Origin: Lonicera japonica
Taxonomy: Eukaryota; Streptophyta; Magnoliopsida; Dipsacales; Caprifoliaceae
Direction of reading: 5' to 3'
DNA: 64,000 bases
Assembly: GCA_021464415.1 (NCBI GenBank)
Contig: CM038467.1
Location: 33,635,226-33,699,225 of the forward strand
The translations under genes and the position numbers were made by a program. Of the stretch, positions 11,640 through 23,020 are shown one piece after another. The notes beneath the pieces are model-generated. The model was not told where the DNA came from, searched no databases, and saw nothing but the letters and a program-made list of their open reading frames with translations. How positions within the stretch are numbered: the stretch's first letter is position 1; each line of letters begins with the position of its first letter.

Positions 11640-14060
11640 AGTAGCTCGGCTATAGACATTGTTGAAACATTAGTCATGTTCTTGCATTGAAAATAGGGCA
11701 GCTCACGTACAACTGCTTAGTAGGCAAAAATATTTGTTGTGACCGAGTAATGAACTCACAACATCTGAGTTGTAAACTAAATAGCTAACCAACTCGGCAA
11801 TATACACTATTAAGAACTTATCCGCCTTTCTTTTATATCACTAGGTCGGTTGGGCTTCGTAAATAAATTGATATTGGCAAAGCAAATTGATCTTAACAAA
11901 AATACTTGTCATGGCCTAGTACTGAACCCATGACCTCTGAGTTGTAAACTAAACGGCTAATCATTGCAATCGAGTATCGAACAAAGTACCTCGAATTTAT
12001 TAATCTGGTAATTATCCAGCTGGGCCACGGCCTTCTTTATCTAATTCTCTTACACCATATCTTTTTAATTGTATGTGTTTGGCACTTCTATGCCACATAT
12101 ATGTTAGGCACTACTGGTCCTCATACATATCTGTGTTACGCTCAATCATGCATATATGCTGCTCGGCACTCAGTTGGCTGGCTTGTGGCCTATTTGGATA
12201 GGTTGTTCTGCAGCCGAGCTAGACGCCAAGTTATTATATTTTTCGCATCTTCTACTACATGACAATTTTTGAACGCCGCAAAGCTCGAGGGCTCGGCCAC
12301 CGATCCGTTACACAGGGGCTCGATTAGCTAGGCTTGTGTGAGCCTGGCATTTAAGCCTTGTATGTCCCTAATCTGCCACGAAGAAATAATTTTATATAAC
12401 TAGGTATTGAACTTGATGAAATATCTCCATTGGAGTTTTTTTTAACAATGGTAATTACAAGATTGCAAAGTAAAGGTCTTCAAACATGCAATATGTTCAG
12501 TAGACTCGGGACGACTATGGCATAAGAGTCGTAATGTTAAAATTCGAGTTTTTATGTGCATCATATGATGTTCATGCTCTTTGCCATCTAGCCCAAAATT
12601 TTAATTCTCGATTGAAACTAATATGTTACGATTATGTATTTGCATGCTTATACAATTAAAAGACTATATAATAAGAAAGTCATAAAACTTATCTTTAAAA
12701 AAGTTGTCATGAACTTATTTGTTGTGAAAAATCAATTTTTTGTTGTTAAGAGTTGAACTATCAACCTTAAGGTTATATATCACACTGCACACCAACTTGG
12801 CTGAGTCTCAATGCATGAGAGTTTTCTCATTTCCTGATTATAGTATCAGCTCAGCTGGACATTGGTGATTTTAGACTAGGCAAAAACGATTGTTGTGACT
12901 GAGAGTTGAACTCAAAACCTTCTTCTCTTAAGCAAGACTACCAACCATCTGAGCTAGACACCGAGTTGTTACTATTGTCGCACCTTTTTGTAGATGACAG
13001 TTTAGCTGAGTTGTGTAAGCTCGGTGTTTAAGCCACACTTGCCCCCGATCTGTCATAAAAAATAACTTGCCACAGCCAAAAGTTGAACTTGGAACCTCTT
13101 TGTTTTAAGCAAGAGTGCCGACCATCCGAGCTAAAACCCCAGTCGTTATATATCTCGCGTTTTTTGCTTTATGTTTATTTTTCGAATGCCGAGTTGCCTA
13201 GGAACTTAGGTTGTTGAAAATAAATTCTGCACTCGAGCTCATGAGTTCGGCACTTGACCAGCTTAGTTAAGGACATTTCTGAAATTTTATTCGTACTTTC
13301 TATTTCATAACTCATCTAGGCTTGTGTGAGCTCGGCAATTATCCTGCAGAATTAAAAATATTTTGTTGTGCGAGTGTTAAACCTTATACCTCGGGCTTGT
13401 GAGTTCGGCACTTGACTAGCTCGGCTAAGGACATTTCTAAAATTTTATTCATACTTCTATTTCATAACTTGTCCAGGCTTATGTGAGTTCAGCAATTATC
13501 TTGCCGAATTTAAAACATTTTGTCGTGGCCGAGTGTTGAACCTTGTATCTCAAGCTTGTGAGTTCGGCACTTGACCAGCTCGACTAAATATAATACTTGC
13601 AAACTTTATTCTCGTTCTTATATTTGAGAGGAAACAGAGTGTCGTTCTCCTTATAAGCCTACAAAATTAATTTTGTCATTACTAAGTGTTGAACTCACGG
13701 TACACAATGACAATTAGAGAGTCAACCAACTCAGTGGAGTCAATTTTGAAAATATGTATGCATTTCTATGATATAATTTAATCGGCCAAGCTTTGGCCAT
13801 TGAAGTAAATAATTTCGGCAAAAATGTTTATTTTGGCCGAGAATCGAACATAAGATCTCGTGTTATTGACTACACGCCGAATGCTAGACCAACTCTGCTA
13901 GGCATACTATTGAGATTCAATATGCGTTTTGGCCTATTTTAATAGATCTGGCCATTGAAGTAAATAAACTCAGCTAAAAATATTTGTTACTGCTGAATAT
14001 TGAACCTGCAACCCTTGTTTGAAACAGGGACCCGACCAGCTAAGTGGGACAACTACATGG
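11640..14060 (-). repeat. tandem array of tRNA-like units (period about 155-175 bp)
   Basis: On the minus strand, tRNA-like segments recur. Their B-box-like motifs lie near + positions 11751, 11923, 12754, 12906, 13084, 13381, 13534, 13694, 13847 and 14001, with weaker copies between. Each has an A-box-like motif (TAGCTCAGATGG, TAGCTCGGATGG, TAGCAGAGTTGG), a B-box-like motif (GTTCAACTC or GTTCGATTC), then roughly 15-20 nt on a T-run such as TATTTTT. Two units have complete T-arm hairpins: TTGAG-TTCAACT-CTCAG (near 12905) and CCAAG-TTCAACT-TTTGG (near 13085). Acceptor and D stems pair poorly, so these are not called functional tRNA genes. The array is in sense orientation relative to the element. 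Confidence 0.6.
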
Positions 14061-14383
14061 TAATCAGCTTGCGCCTTTTCTTTTATACTGAAAAATATCT
14101 TTTTGGCCTACTCGGATCAAGATCTCGAAATAATCAAATTTCTAGAAGTTTTTTTTTACACAAATGTGCCTTTTTGAAGTAGGCTTAGCAACACAAAACT
14201 AATAATGGTCTAATAATATTAAAGAATGCTCATATGCAATTAAAAATAGAAAAAGGCTTATCTGATGTTGATAGCAATGTTTCATGTATCCTTTGTTTCC
14301 TCTTTTTTGCAATCTCTTGGGGCAGAAAATGAAGCGGAAGTGAATATGAAAAATAATAAGAACTCGGGAATGTCAAGTCGAAT

Positions 14384-14402
14384 TCTCACAGACGGTGCCA
14401 AT
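14384..14402 (-). other. primer-binding site of the LARD-like element
   Basis: The minus strand directly inside the right LTR reads ATTGGCACCGTCTGTGAGA. This is close to the TGGCGCCGTCTGTGGG-type PBS common in plant gypsy elements, where a host tRNA 3' end primes minus-strand synthesis. It has the expected position and orientation. Confidence 0.65.
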
Positions 14403-14867
14403 TATGGGTGGCCAAAAATTTGAGCAAACCCACATGATGAAGTTCTTAGCAAAATAAATGGAGTAATAGATGGAAATGGTAGGGGAGACAAGAGATTTTT
14501 GGGTACGGTAGGTTCCTCTGGTAGCGCTTATGCTATTCCGACAATACATCATTCGTTTGTGTATTTGTATTTGATTTATTAGCTCAAAGGTAATTGACAT
14601 GAGGATACAAGTTACAACACTCTGTCTAGAAACAATTCATCTGGCTAGCTCATTCTTCTACCATCTAGGATCTGGAGGGAGGCCCCTCATGATGGCTATC
14701 TCTTGTTCTATTTATATTTATAGAATTAAGGTTACATATGTTACATTAAGATTAAAGGTAAAAGACTAAAAAGGGATTACTCTACCACCTTTACAAATTT
14801 TCTCATAGAGTTTGGGCTGGCTCATGTTCAGGTCTATTATTATCTTCATAATTTTTATACTGCCACA
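14403..14867 (-). repeat. 5' LTR of the LARD-like element
   Basis: About 465 bp, matching 9220-9686. Its outer end is CTGCCACA next to the target duplication TTATT; its inner end is TATGGGTGG next to the PBS. Relative to the other LTR, the terminal TGTGGG/TATGGG motifs are swapped between the inner and outer ends, so the two LTRs have diverged at the termini. Confidence 0.8.
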
Positions 14868-15484
14868 TTATTCCACCGGACCAATTTCGCTCCTTTTCAG
14901 TTCTTCTTGTGGTCGATCACAAACTATATCATGTATCGCTTATATCAAAGTAAGAACTGTTATTTTTTTTATGGGATTTTTTAATCTAAAAGCCCAGTTT
15001 AATTTTTTTTTAGATACATAACTAATTTACTACTCACAATACCAAGCACGTTTTGCACATATTTACTGATTAAATTGATAATTTAATATTTCTATATACA
15101 CAAAGAATACACAGACCAAAAAAAAAAAAATTACCCAAAATGATCTATACTAACTTTCAACTATTTTTTGATAGGCTTCGGTTCATGATTAGTCAAATTC
15201 ATATCATACTTTAACTTTTTATATGTCTAATATTACTAACTAAAAATAATGAAATGTTAGAAAATATTAAAATTAAAATTGAACTTTTAATTGTTTAGGA
15301 TGGAAAAACAAATTAGGTAGTTGATATGAGAAGCAAAGCATGTTGCCATCCTAGTCATGACAATGGCTGCTCATATTCGTCCAATCTTAGTTGTCTGGCT
15401 ATCTTTTTAACTTCAATATATAATGTGGGACCCTAATTTCATTAAACCAAGTTGAAAAGTGAGCGACATTGTCACCATAGATCA

Positions 15485-15520
<36 letters not shown>
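15485..15520. repeat. (AAT)n microsatellite
   Basis: About 12 uninterrupted AAT/ATA triplets in intergenic DNA of segmental copy A. Likely length-polymorphic; no other function suggested. Confidence 0.95.
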
Positions 15521-17141
15521 GTGCATGTCAAGATTGTCACAAAAATATAGGGACAATTCTATCATGATGTAGTAGTATTGGAATAATTTTAAAGATACTA
15601 TTAAATGAATGGTGTTTATAACGATATAATTTGGTCTAGACAGTTTGAATACGAGTCTATTTTTAGTGATAAATTTTTATCGTTGAAAATATCTCTTAAT
15701 ATTTTAACTATGAAAATAATGCATACAGTTTTTTGGCATCCACCTTTTTGTATAAGGAATGCCCGGTAAATAATAGTAATGATAGTAGTTAAATTATAGC
15801 ACCTTTTGTAATACAACGGATTGTATTAAATAAAATAAATCTTTCTGGTTGGAAAAAAAAACATTTATAAATAAAATATATAATTCACTAGGATTAGAAA
15901 AAATTGTACTTGATGCAATTTCGCTTTGGATAGTCGCTTATTCTTGGGGCTAATTATGCATGACAATTGAATTCACGCTTTTTAAAAGATAATATATTTC
16001 AACAATTGAATGAACGTGAATGATATATAGTATTTCCTCTACATATATAAGGGATGCTTTGCTTCTTAGTTTAGAAGGAAGAGAAAATTTTGATATTTGT
16101 GGTAGAGTAATAATATGAAGCATTTTAAATTGTTATGTTTACAAAAATGAGATATAGGTGGGAGTTAAATGTATAAGTATAATATAATATCTAGTAGGCT
16201 ATCATATTGCTTTAAATTTCATACAACATAATTTGATCTTCTAGCAAGTTTTAATGTAACTAATGCAAATTAAAAGATGATAAAACTGAAGATACATCAT
16301 TCGATTATAATATCACACTTTTGGTAGTTTTTTAGCAGTTTTTGTTTTGATATCATTGGCATTTGAATGTAAACGCCGTATTTTGGAGGATTTCAATCTG
16401 AAAGCTGTATTTGATTTACGGCTAAAAAAGTAGTTAAGGATGGACAATTTTTTTAGCTAGACGATTTAAAGTTTAATTTACTTTTTAAAGTGAAATTAAT
16501 TTATGAAATATCAAAATATGAACAACTTGTTTTTTTAACTATTGATTAATTAAGTTGAAATTCAAAATTGTTAGTGCAGAAAATGGTACACTTTTTTATT
16601 TTAAAAAAGAAAAAAAAATCTAAATCTGTTTCACGTACTACAGGAAGAATCCCAACCCATTGCACCCTACTACTTTTGAGTTTTGAACCGGATTTTAGTG
16701 GGCGCCCGTTACCACCAGGTTAAAGTGCTTGTTTAAATTATACAAAATGGTTTCAACATCTTTTTCTCGGAAACTTCCGTTCTTGCTCAATCAATTAAAA
16801 TGTACGTATTTTGTTTACTAACTTCTTATATATATAACTTACTAATTGAAGTAGTGGGCTCATTTGATTCCGTAAATGATCTCATTTATAATTGTTTCAT
16901 TGTAAATTTTCTCATTTCAACAAAAAAATAAAATTTGTGGTGTGATCTTGTCTGTATAAACTTGTATAATAGTTATAAGCTATGTGATTTCAACTACGTC
17001 TCCATATTTTCTTATTTAATATCTTAGGTATTAATTTAAGTTTATAACTTTATATACTTGTTCATTTTTGCAACAAAAATTCAAATTAAAGAATTCACAA
17101 ATTAAAGAATTTTAAATTATCTAATTAATAAATTAAAAAAT

Positions 17142-17454
17142 TGTTAGGAACCATCTCTCCCAAAAGCTTAAGCTATTTGGAGAAGGAATCGCAATGAATA
17201 TCATGCTTAACACCCTCCCTCACGTGCAACCCCCCCTCCCTCACGTGCATATCATGCTTAACACCCTCCCTCACGTGCAACCCCATACTTGCACGTGGAG
17301 AGCAGATTAATGGATGGGGGATGGGGGATGGAGGTGCCAAGGCTTGAACCTTGGACCTCCCAGAGAACCAAGCTCTGATACTATGTTAGGAACCATCTCT
17401 CCCAAAAGTTTAACCTGTCAGGAGAAGAAACCGCAATGAATATCATGCTTAACA
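17142..17454 (-). mobile_element. TRIM (terminal-repeat retrotransposon in miniature)
   Basis: Two 71-bp direct repeats (17142-17212 and 17384-17454) begin TGTTAGGAACC and end GCTTAACA, so they have TGTTA...TAACA termini. They flank a 171-bp interior. A perfect 5-bp target duplication, AAAAT, occurs at 17137-17141 and 17455-17459. On the minus strand, TAGTATCAGAGC (17372-17383) follows the right LTR directly and matches the usual initiator-Met tRNA primer-binding site (TGGTATCAGAGC), fixing minus orientation. The interior holds a local duplication of ccctccctcacgtgcaaccc that includes a copy of the LTR end. It has no coding capacity. Confidence 0.88.
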
Positions 17455-17819
17455 AAAATAACCGAATAAACTCAACACTTAAAAAGGACTGGGCGTTTCC
17501 TACTTCTAACCACCGTTGTGACGCCATTTTTTTGCATATTCCATTGCATGTCCATATTATGTTATTTTTCTAAAAACTCCACTCATTTGGGGGCATGATG
17601 TTGATTCTTTTTAATCCACGCAGGTTCTTAACTAATTAAAGGAGAAAAATCAAAAAATATAGTTGATTCATAAAATTCTGAAATTTTTGAACAATATATC
17701 TTAATTTTTAAACTAAGCAATATTATTATTAATTTTGTTAGATAAAATTCTTTAATCACACATATATTATGAGTACAATATTTTATAGTAAATGTTAAAA
17801 TTAATTTTGTCCAATCTTA

Positions 17820-19430
17820 ATCAGTTCCGCTTTTGTCTGGTTTATTAACTTCAATATATAAAGTGGGACGGAGAAATTATTCGGTATAACGGTGATACCA
17901 TGTCATTTTGCTGACATGGTATCACTGACCAATAAAATTTTGCCACGTGGATTCTTATTAAATCTGTCATTTCTTTTTCTTTTCCGATTCTTTTGTGGGC
18001 ATTCTTAACGGATGTTTTCTCTCTCCGCCTAATTATAAACATTGCAGAGCATTTTGTGAATCTCTTGTTGTTTATCATTCTCTCTAGAATCCAGACTTTA
18101 ATATAAATTTTCTTCTCTTTGTATATAGATTTGTGTATGTAGGTGTACATTTCTTTATTCTAATTTTGTGTTTATATATAAAATTAGTATTAATGGCAAC
18201 CTCTCTGTAAATCAATTTGTGTGTGTATATATATATATATATGTATTTTCTCTCTCTCTCTCTCTATCCAATATCAATCTCTATTGAAGCTCAATGAATT
18301 AGAATAAAAAATTACAATTTCCATATAGATTTCAATCTTAAAAGTTTTGTTAATTTTCGATTATCTTAGTTCCTTCTTCAGTTCTTTTCCGGTGAATACG
18401 CGCGATCCCCTCTTCTCCTTCGATGTGCTCCGCTATAGAAGAAAATTTAAGATTAAAATCTAAAAGTTCTCAATCTGATTTGTTTATACATTAATCGGTG
18501 GGCTCATGGATTTAACTAATTAGTTTGGGAAAAGAAAAAAAAAAGAACGGATTGCTGAGATCTCAGGAAAAGGTTTTGGCCATTGATGAAGAAAAGAGAC
18601 ATCAAGCCGTTCAACAATATACAATGTAATTGGAAAGTTGATATATACCAGATTAATTTGATAAGAGTCCATGTGACAAAATTTTATTAGTTGGTGATAC
18701 CATGTCAGCAAAATGACATGGTATCAAAGTTGCACTGAATAATTTCTCAGTGGGACGGGACCTCAATAACTCAATTTATCTCAAATAATCAGGTGGAAAA
18801 GTTAGCAAAATCGCCACCATTAAATCAAATATGAAAAAAAAAATGTCGCACCCCTTACAGATCCAGCAGAGAGTATTCGCATTAGAGCTTTTACATGACA
18901 ACAAATTTTACTGGACTAATTAAGAATAACTTTTCTCTTTCATAATTATGCAAATGGTGCGTATTTTTAAGACCACCAAGTACCTTAAAAAGTATTTGAA
19001 TCAATGCATTGAGAGAGGAAAACGACCTCCCTCGCCATTACGTGTAAAGTATATATGTCAAGATTATCATAAAATATAGGAACAATTCTATCTAGATGTA
19101 TTAATATGAAATCAATACCATAAAGAGACTTTGAAAGGGATAATGTTTAATTATAATACATTAGTGTTTCATGAAAGTGTATTGAGGGGAATGAGTTAGT
19201 TAATTCAAGTGACAAGAAGTGCGCAAATGACTCCAATAATTTTATGATAATGGTAAACAAGATAAGAATAAATATACCAAATAAAATTTTGATTTGCATT
19301 TAGTGAGGCGAGGATATCACAAAAAACTTTGTTAAAGGGAATTAGGGAACTATAATGTCGAAATGGAAAAGCTTTAGAAATAAGGAAAATTATATTTTTA
19401 GTGGTTTCATATATCCAATATTTATATATA
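17820..19430. repeat. segmental duplication copy B
   Basis: Flanks of the Mutator-like element match copy A. The phrase ttaacttcaatatata-a-gtgggac occurs at 17845-17870 and about 15410-15432, and cat/tatgtcaagatt-tca occurs at 19050s and 15525s. The distal part (about 19290-19430, gcatttagtgaggcgagg) matches copy C at about 22900. Only approximate edges can be given. Confidence 0.6.
17871..18748. mobile_element. non-autonomous Mutator-like element (MULE)
   Basis: An 878-bp element with long terminal inverted repeats. The left end GAGAAATTATTC and right end GAATAATTTCTC continue inward for about 60-70 bp. It is flanked by a perfect 9-bp target duplication, AGTGGGACG (17862-17870 and 18749-18757), diagnostic for Mutator-like transposition. 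Each TIR contains its own inverted repeat (GTGATACCATGTCA...TGACATGGTATCAC). The paralogous position in copy A (about 15420-15435, aatgtgggaccc) lacks the element and acts as an empty site. No transposase is seen; the interior origin is unknown. Confidence 0.88.
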
Positions 19431-20089
19431 TCGAAAGTATTAATGAGTTATACGTTTCAAAAATATGTAGTTTACCAATTCCTAGAGTACAAATAACTCA
19501 GAGAGGAAAAAAAATGTATTAAAAAGATGATAAAGCTAGTGACTAAATTTTTTTAGTTTTTTTATTTTTATTTTTATTTTTATTTTTAGAATAGGTGTCA
19601 CTAAATTTAATATCTGTGAATAGTGTTGATTACACTTCGCATGCTCTAATTACACTTGATTCCCTTGTGATTCGAATAATAACACTTATTTGCTTTAATT
19701 TTGCCCTTAATATTTAGTAATCTACACCTCTCTTCTCTCTCTTTTTTCTATTAAATAGGGTTGTTCCTATTATCATTTTTTTAACATGGAATTTTGCAGT
19801 ATATCTTAAAAAAGGGCATAAAGGGTATTGCATGTATTTCTTAATATATTTATAAATGTCTGACTCAAAACCAATCCAATGGGCCAAATTCAAAAAAGAA
19901 GTGGGCCTAATTAAAAGAATCTTCTCGGTCAATTCCGATCCCCATTTTTTATAAAATAAATAAAGTCTTAAAAATGAGTTTTATAAAATAACTTAAATAT
20001 ATAATAAATATGAGTAAAAGTTGATTTGAATATTGCTTGATAAAAATGAAAAATAAAAAAAAAATTGATGCATGCACATTGAACACTCT
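18758..20089. other. AT-rich intergenic sequence, no gene seen
   Basis: Contains the remainder of segmental copy B to about 19430, then A/T-rich sequence with ttttta repeats near 19560. No coding signal was recognised. Confidence 0.55.
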
Positions 20090-23020
20090 ATTTATCTCGT
20101 CTCTCTTTCTAATTTTTCGTAATATTCTTAATTTTAGTTTTTTTTTATTACTATGCAATATTTAAAATATCTAAAGCTAGTTCTTTTATATATATATATA
20201 TATATTTAAATCACCCAAAACCCCAAAAGTCTTGTAAATTAGCCCCACATTTACATCATTGGTTCTGCATACAATGAACAAAAAGTGGGCCCATAGAAGA
20301 GGCCAAATTGACTATTAGGTAGCTCACCTAATAATTGGTAGACAGAATATTAGATATCCTATGAATCTCTATGTTCCAAAATCCAAACTAAAGACAATTA
20401 ACTTCTTCTTCCTTTTTTGTTTTTTTAGATATTTTAATTTAAAAGTCAATTCATGAATTCCACAATATCAAGCACAAAGAATAAAAAAATCAAAAAACGA
20501 AAGGGTGCAGAAAATGATATTTACTACTCTTTCAACTTTTTTTTAGTAGACTTTAGTTCTTCATCAATCAAATTTATTGTGTATTAATTTTGTATGTCTA
20601 ATATTCTAATCTAAAATAATGCATAAAAAGGAAATTAAAATTATATTCAACTATTAATTATTTAGGATTAAACAAAAAATTAGGTAAGTTCATGAGAGAA
20701 GCAACGCATGCCGCCAAATCCTAGTGATAACAATGGCTGTATTCGTCCAACTTCAGGCCTCTTAGCTAACTATGGACGTGAGCATCCCCTTATGTGTATA
20801 GTTTTTTGTCACCTAGCCTTTTTTTTTAAAATAAAATAAAATAAAAAATTCAAGCGGTGTTTAGGTCAACTTTCGTGCATTTTGACTAATCTTCTCTCGC
20901 AACTTAAATCATATTCGCCGTTGGCCACAAAAGAGCTCCGGTCAACTCTAAAGCTAAACTCAAGATGATAACCAGCTTTTTTGTATAAAGAATGCTATTG
21001 TAAATACTAAACAATAGCAAAGGATATAGCCAAATTAGGGTCACACTCTCTTTTGTAATGCAACGGTTTGTATTAAACAAATAAATCTTTCTAGTTTGGC
21101 AAAATACAAGTTATTAAAAAATGGGACTTGTTTGATAAAGTTTTTTTTTTTTTGTAAAATAATCAGTGAATAATATTTTTATAAATTAAGGGTTTATAAT
21201 TGATCATATTTTAAAAAGAGGGTAACATTAACTTTTGCAGTAGATTTTTGGATTATAATTTTTTGTATTACCATGCAAAATTAAGCTTGCACTAAATTTT
21301 TTTAGCAAATTACTATTTCTAAGTGTTTAATCGATAGTGTTTTGAGTTATTTCAACAAATTACACGTTTACCTGTTTATTGATAAAACACACATGATAAT
21401 TTTTTTAGATTATGCAAGGTTTGCTATCCTTATTTTTAATACATTATTATATATTGGGATATATTTGACATTACTTTATAATTACACCAGTGATTCATAA
21501 AATATATTTGTTAGAAAATAGAAACACATCATACAAAAAAAATAACATTAAATTTTTTGGATTGCAAAGTTAAGTTGGCACAAAATATAATTTTGGTCAA
21601 AGCCCTCCTTTTAAAACAAAATTAACAAATAGGGATCTGCACTAATAAGATAAAAAAAAAATAGGCCCTTATTTAAGAAAAATATTGTTCACTTAATTTT
21701 TTTTAAAAAAAAAATTATGATTAAGAGGCTTTTTTTACCCATTTTCAGGGCAAAATAAATTTTTTATAAATAGATTATTAATAGGATTAGAAAAAAATAT
21801 AAATTCTACAATTTCACTATGAATGTTGTTTTTTTCTTTTAAGAAGTTCAAGTCTTCGGAAAATCAAGGCACTAAAGCGTTATATTATTAAAATAAAAAG
21901 GAAAAGTGAGTCTGAAAAGACTAGACTCAGGGGCACACAACGAAGTGAAATACCAACCCAATAGAACTGAGCAAACCAAAAAGAGACCACTAGCAAAAGA
22001 AAAAGAAAATATAGAGAGAGGACAATTAGTGGAGCTGAAATCTATAGTTAGGAAGAAAGCACATGTCCCTCCCCACTAAAGTAATCGTTTGTGGGGGAGC
22101 CGAATCCCACCACAAAGGAGTTTATTGATCCAGCCCTATAAAAGCGATAGAATCTGCTACAGTGTTGCCCTCTATATAAATATTAGAGCAATAAAATTGC
22201 ATGCCCAAAAAAAGCTGTTTGCAGCTGTCCCATCTTGTGGCAACATGCCAAGGGGGCGATACTTTGCATGTTGTTTATTGTTTTGGTAAATTATGCATGA
22301 CAATTAGTGGAGTCATACTTTGTAAAAGATAACGTATTTCAACAATTGAATGATCAAGAACGATATATAATATTTCTTTTTATATATAATTATTGCTTAT
22401 GAAAAAGGAAGAGTAAATGTTGATATTCATTGTAGAGTTGTAATATGAAACATTTTAAATTGTTATGTCTGCGGACAATGAGATATACATGGAAAAGGAA
22501 AATAAAAATAGTTGATTTTTGTTAGAAACTGGAAAATAAGTTGAAACATATGGTGACATGTCTTCTTACTTTGTAGCTTTTTCCATGGAGAAATTTTCTT
22601 TGGTAATTGAAGAAGAAAAATTTTCTACAAAAAAATTATAAATGATGGAGGACATTTACTCATAAAATGAGTATGAAATTAAGAGTATCTTATCAGATGC
22701 CTTAACTTAGTTTCTAACTTTTTACCAAATCAAGTGTTTTTATTTTCCTTTTCCACATTATTATCAAATGGAGGCTAAATGTATAGGTATGATATGATTT
22801 CATACAATATATATAATTTGATTTTATAGCACGCAAGTTTTGATGTAACCAACACAAATGATGTTCAATCATATTAAAAACAAGAGCTTGTTTGATTCGC
22901 ATTTAGTGAGGCAAGGAAATCACACAAAACTTTATTGAAGGGAACTACGGAATTACAATGCTATAAAAGGTTTTAGAAGTAAGGAAGATGTTATTCTTAT
23001 TGGTTTTATTTAAAGCATTA
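20090..23020. repeat. segmental duplication copy C
   Basis: Matches copy A in the same order (20220s to 9090s, 20460-20770 to 15040-15400, 20975-21100 to 15730-15850, 22290-22490 to 15950-16150, 22780-22870 to 16160-16270) and copy B at 22890-23020. It is interrupted by extra sequence, including the LINE remnant near 21850-22270. No genes seen. Confidence 0.62.
21850..22270 (-). pseudogene. LINE 3' end remnant (RNase H-like C-terminus and 3' UTR)
   Basis: On the minus strand, starting near 22200, a frame reads SNIYIEGNTVADSIA. This resembles the H-x-REGN-x-VAD-x-LA motif at the end of plant non-LTR retrotransposon RNase H domains. It is followed by a stop, then a WWDS-like tryptophan-rich end and a 3' UTR-like stretch. 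The first His is replaced and the frame is broken, so it is inactive. The identification rests on one motif; another RNase H source is possible. Confidence 0.45.

Larger units (their letters stand above)
9220..14867 (-). mobile_element. non-autonomous LTR retrotransposon (LARD-like) with tandem-array interior
   Basis: Two direct repeats of about 466 bp flank a 4.7-kb interior with no gag or pol. The element is bounded by a perfect 5-bp target-site duplication, TTATT (9215-9219 and 14868-14872). Orientation is minus. Next to the right LTR, on the minus strand, is TTGGCACCGTCTGTGAGAA, resembling the TGGCGCCGTCTGTGGG-type primer-binding site of plant Ty3/gypsy (Tat/Retand-like) elements. Next to the left LTR, on the minus strand, is a G-rich polypurine tract, TTGGGGGGCAAT. 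In sense order it reads 5' LTR, PBS, tRNA-like array (about 14060 to 11640), hairpin minisatellite (about 11635 to 10405), PPT, 3' LTR. It must be mobilised by proteins from another element. Confidence 0.85.
8800..16290. repeat. segmental duplication copy A (interrupted by an LTR element)
   Basis: Host sequence 8800-9214 plus 14873-16290 matches, in order, parts of 17820-19430 (copy B) and 20090-23020 (copy C). Shared landmarks are the phrase ccccaaaagtcttg (9090s and 20220s), a block ending in attcgtccaa (15380s and 20740s), a tttttgtataa-gaatgc block (15740s and 20980s), and a ttatgcatgacaatt block (15950s and 22290s). Copy A is split by the LTR element at 9220-14867. Homology was judged by eye and the edges are approximate. 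Confidence 0.65.

Noticed and set aside
11640..14060. Functional tRNA genes within the tRNA-like array
   Set aside because: T-arms and box motifs are good in some units, but acceptor and D stems pair poorly and no unit forms a full cloverleaf by hand. They are reported as tRNA-like repeats only.
22089..22289. 66-codon + strand ORF
   Set aside because: It overlaps the LINE-like minus-strand remnant and has no recognisable features of its own.
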